A DNA stretch of 5,813 bases. Source: an uncultured Acidimicrobiales bacterium (GTDB taxonomy: Bacteria; Actinomycetota; Acidimicrobiia; Acidimicrobiales; UBA10347). Each line of letters starts with the position of its first letter. Position 1 is the stretch's first letter. The position numbers and the translations under genes were made by a program. The DNA is taken from positions 1 to 5,813 of the forward strand of contig CALDGN010000230.1 in the NCBI GenBank assembly GCA_937942965.1, given 5' to 3'. The notes under the pieces were generated by a model that was not told the origin of the DNA, made no database searches, and worked only from the letters and a program-made list of their open reading frames with translations. This document shows positions 4,465-5,813 of the stretch, in pieces.

Positions 4465-5813
4465 CCGACCAGCGCCTCTTCGCTCACCAGCTCGACCGAC
4501 ACGGGAATCGCCGACTGGATGGCCTGGCCGGTGATCGGGCAGTAGCCGTTCTCGACATCGATCAACCGGTTGGTCGGCGAGCCGATGTCACGGACTTTTT
4601 CGTCCGTGCCTGTCGACGAACCCCAGCTGTGCGCCATCGAGATGACACCACGGCGCACATCGGGCGCTTGCTTGGCGACACCGATCAGCGACGCATGGGG
4701 CGACGCGATCCGCACGAGTCCTTCGTCGACCACACCCAGGTCGTCCATGTCAGCAGGGTGCATGTATGCGTAGTTCGTCGGCGTCTTTTCGTTGAGGCCG
4801 GGAAGCTCGCCGCCCATCGAGTTCAGGTGCGTCTTGAGTCGACGCGAGATCAGTCGGTACGTGTGCACGTCGGGATCGAACCCGGTCATGATCTCGGCCG
4901 ACGTCTGCTCGCCGAACACCACGTCGAGTTCGTCGATGTGGTCCGCAAGTGCGACCTGGAAGCGGCCGCCCGCATCGGGATCAGCCGGCTGCACTTTGAC
5001 GGCGTACTCGGGAAGCACCTTGCCGGCATTGGCCCGGATCACGTCCATCGACACCCGCGAGTTCGCGTAGATCAGGTCGAGGACATCGTCGTCGGTCGGA
5101 TTGTCGGCGCTCGGCGGAATCGATCCGCCCGCCAACTCGATCTCGATACCCATGCGCTCGGCGATGCCGTGGAAGACCTCCCAGTCGTTGAGGAGGTCGC
5201 CGTCAGGTTCGAGCACGGCCGGGGTGTAACAGGCATACGGCTCGCGGAACCAGCGATCCATGAATGGCGGCACGTCGGCCCGTTCGAGCGACAGTTTGGG
5301 AGCGATCACGTAGTCGGCGAACTCGGCGGTCTGGGTCATCCGATGATCGAGGACGACAAGCAGCTCAAGGTCTTCCATCGCGGCCAGCGTCTTCTGCTGA
5401 TCCGGCCACGCCGCGACCGGGTTGCCGCCATTCACGATCAGGGCTCGCACTTGGCCATCGCCTGGCGTGACGATCTCTTGGGCCAGCGTCGTGCACGGCA
5501 TCTCGTTGTTGTAACCACGCAGTCCACGGAACCGAGACTCGGGCCCGCTCGGCATACCGAACGGGCCGATGACCTGGGCTCGCTTCGGCACATCGGGCTG
5601 CAAGAACCCGGCGGCTTCGATGACTTCGCCCTCGCGCATGAACCGGTTGCACACGACGTTGAGGGTGAGCGAAAGATGCTCCATCAGGCTCGGGTGCGGT
5701 GACATCGACGGGCCGGTGCCGCTGCCACTGATACCCCGCTCGGCCGCAGCGAACATGCGAGCCGCGGCGACCACATCGTCGGCGTCGACGCCGCAGCGGG
5801 CGGCGACGTAGTC
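4461..5813 (-). CDS. Molybdopterin-dependent oxidoreductase (DMSO reductase superfamily), C-terminal part
   Basis: The visible 450 residues are the C-terminal part of a large molybdopterin enzyme; the frame is open to the right edge, so the start is outside and the GTG at 5774 is internal. ALIVNGGNPVAAWPDQ (visible residues about 124-139) is the conserved cofactor-contacting segment, followed by LVVLDHRMTQTAEFADYVIAP, typical of the family. From about residue 311 (TYRLISRRLKTHLNS, MHPADMDDLGVVDEGLVRIAS, NRLIDVENGYCPITGQAIQSAIPV) comes the molydopterin dinucleotide-binding domain. The Fe4S4 domain and the molybdenum ligand (Cys, Sec or Ser) lie outside, so formate dehydrogenase-, BisC- or other-type activity cannot be decided. 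It probably transfers electrons in an oxidation or reduction of a small organic substrate. It is followed with a 4-base overlap by the VOC gene. A small perfect hairpin (4589-4608) lies inside the coding sequence. Confidence 0.9.
   Translation of the reverse strand, partial: DYVAARCGVDADDVVAAARMFAAAERGISGSGTGPSMSPHPSLMEHLSLTLNVVCNRFMREGEVIEAAGFLQPDVPKRAQVIGPFGMPSGPESRFRGLRGYNNEMPCTTLAQEIVTPGDGQVRALIVNGGNPVAAWPDQQKTLAAMEDLELLVVLDHRMTQTAEFADYVIAPKLSLERADVPPFMDRWFREPYACYTPAVLEPDGDLLNDWEVFHGIAERMGIEIELAGGSIPPSADNPTDDDVLDLIYANSRVSMDVIRANAGKVLPEYAVKVQPADPDAGGRFQVALADHIDELDVVFGEQTSAEIMTGFDPDVHTYRLISRRLKTHLNSMGGELPGLNEKTPTNYAYMHPADMDDLGVVDEGLVRIASPHASLIGVAKQAPDVRRGVISMAHSWGSSTGTDEKVRDIGSPTNRLIDVENGYCPITGQAIQSAIPVSVELVSEEALVG

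Noticed and set aside
4589..4608. Perfect hairpin CACGGAC/GTCCGTG with a T-rich loop
   Set aside because: It lies within the molybdoenzyme coding sequence with the T-run in the loop and not after the stem, so it is not terminator-like; a 7-base stem is expected by chance in GC-rich DNA.
4629..5702. Long plus-strand open frame of 357 codons opposite the molybdoenzyme
   Set aside because: It is antisense to a frame with clear family motifs, is rich in His, Arg and Val as expected of a GC-rich shadow, and shows no recognisable domain.

Overview
The window is GC-rich bacterial DNA with compact gene spacing, GTG start codons and third positions dominated by G and C. Together with an actinobacterial-style MmyB-like XRE regulator, this suggests a high-GC actinobacterium, possibly of the Acidimicrobiia/Ilumatobacter kind. 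That placement is inference from gene style, not from a marker gene. There is no RNA gene, CRISPR array, insertion sequence or phage gene. The content is mostly ordinary metabolism.

Layout: (1) Bases 1-1460, plus strand: the 3' part of an aminoglycoside-phosphotransferase-fold (APH) small-molecule kinase, followed two bases later by a complete short-chain dehydrogenase/reductase (SDR). They are almost certainly one operon. (2) Bases 1461-1883, plus strand: a 66-base gap with a conspicuous dyad, then a small cupin protein that lacks the usual cupin histidines. (3) Bases 1887-3140, minus strand: a fold-type I PLP aminotransferase with short tandem repeats at both ends, converging on the cupin with only 3 bases between stop codons. 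(4) Bases 3141-3251: a divergent control region with two palindromes. (5) Bases 3252-4016, plus strand: an XRE-family regulator with an MmyB-like ligand-binding domain, divergent from the aminotransferase. (6) Bases 4006-5813, minus strand: a VOC (glyoxalase-fold) protein whose GTG start overlaps the stop of an upstream molybdopterin-dependent oxidoreductase. The oxidoreductase runs off the right edge, and the VOC gene's end overlaps the regulator's end by 11 bases.

How they may work together: the kinase/SDR pair looks like catabolic or lipid-related metabolism. The XRE regulator most simply controls itself and the divergent aminotransferase through the nested palindrome at 3187-3206. The molybdoenzyme and VOC protein are translationally coupled and probably act on the same substrate or pathway. 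I do not see a clearly new multi-gene system. The points most worth a second look are the nested operator-like palindromes, the repeat-bearing ends of the aminotransferase, the His-less cupin with its upstream dyad, and the molybdoenzyme-VOC coupling.
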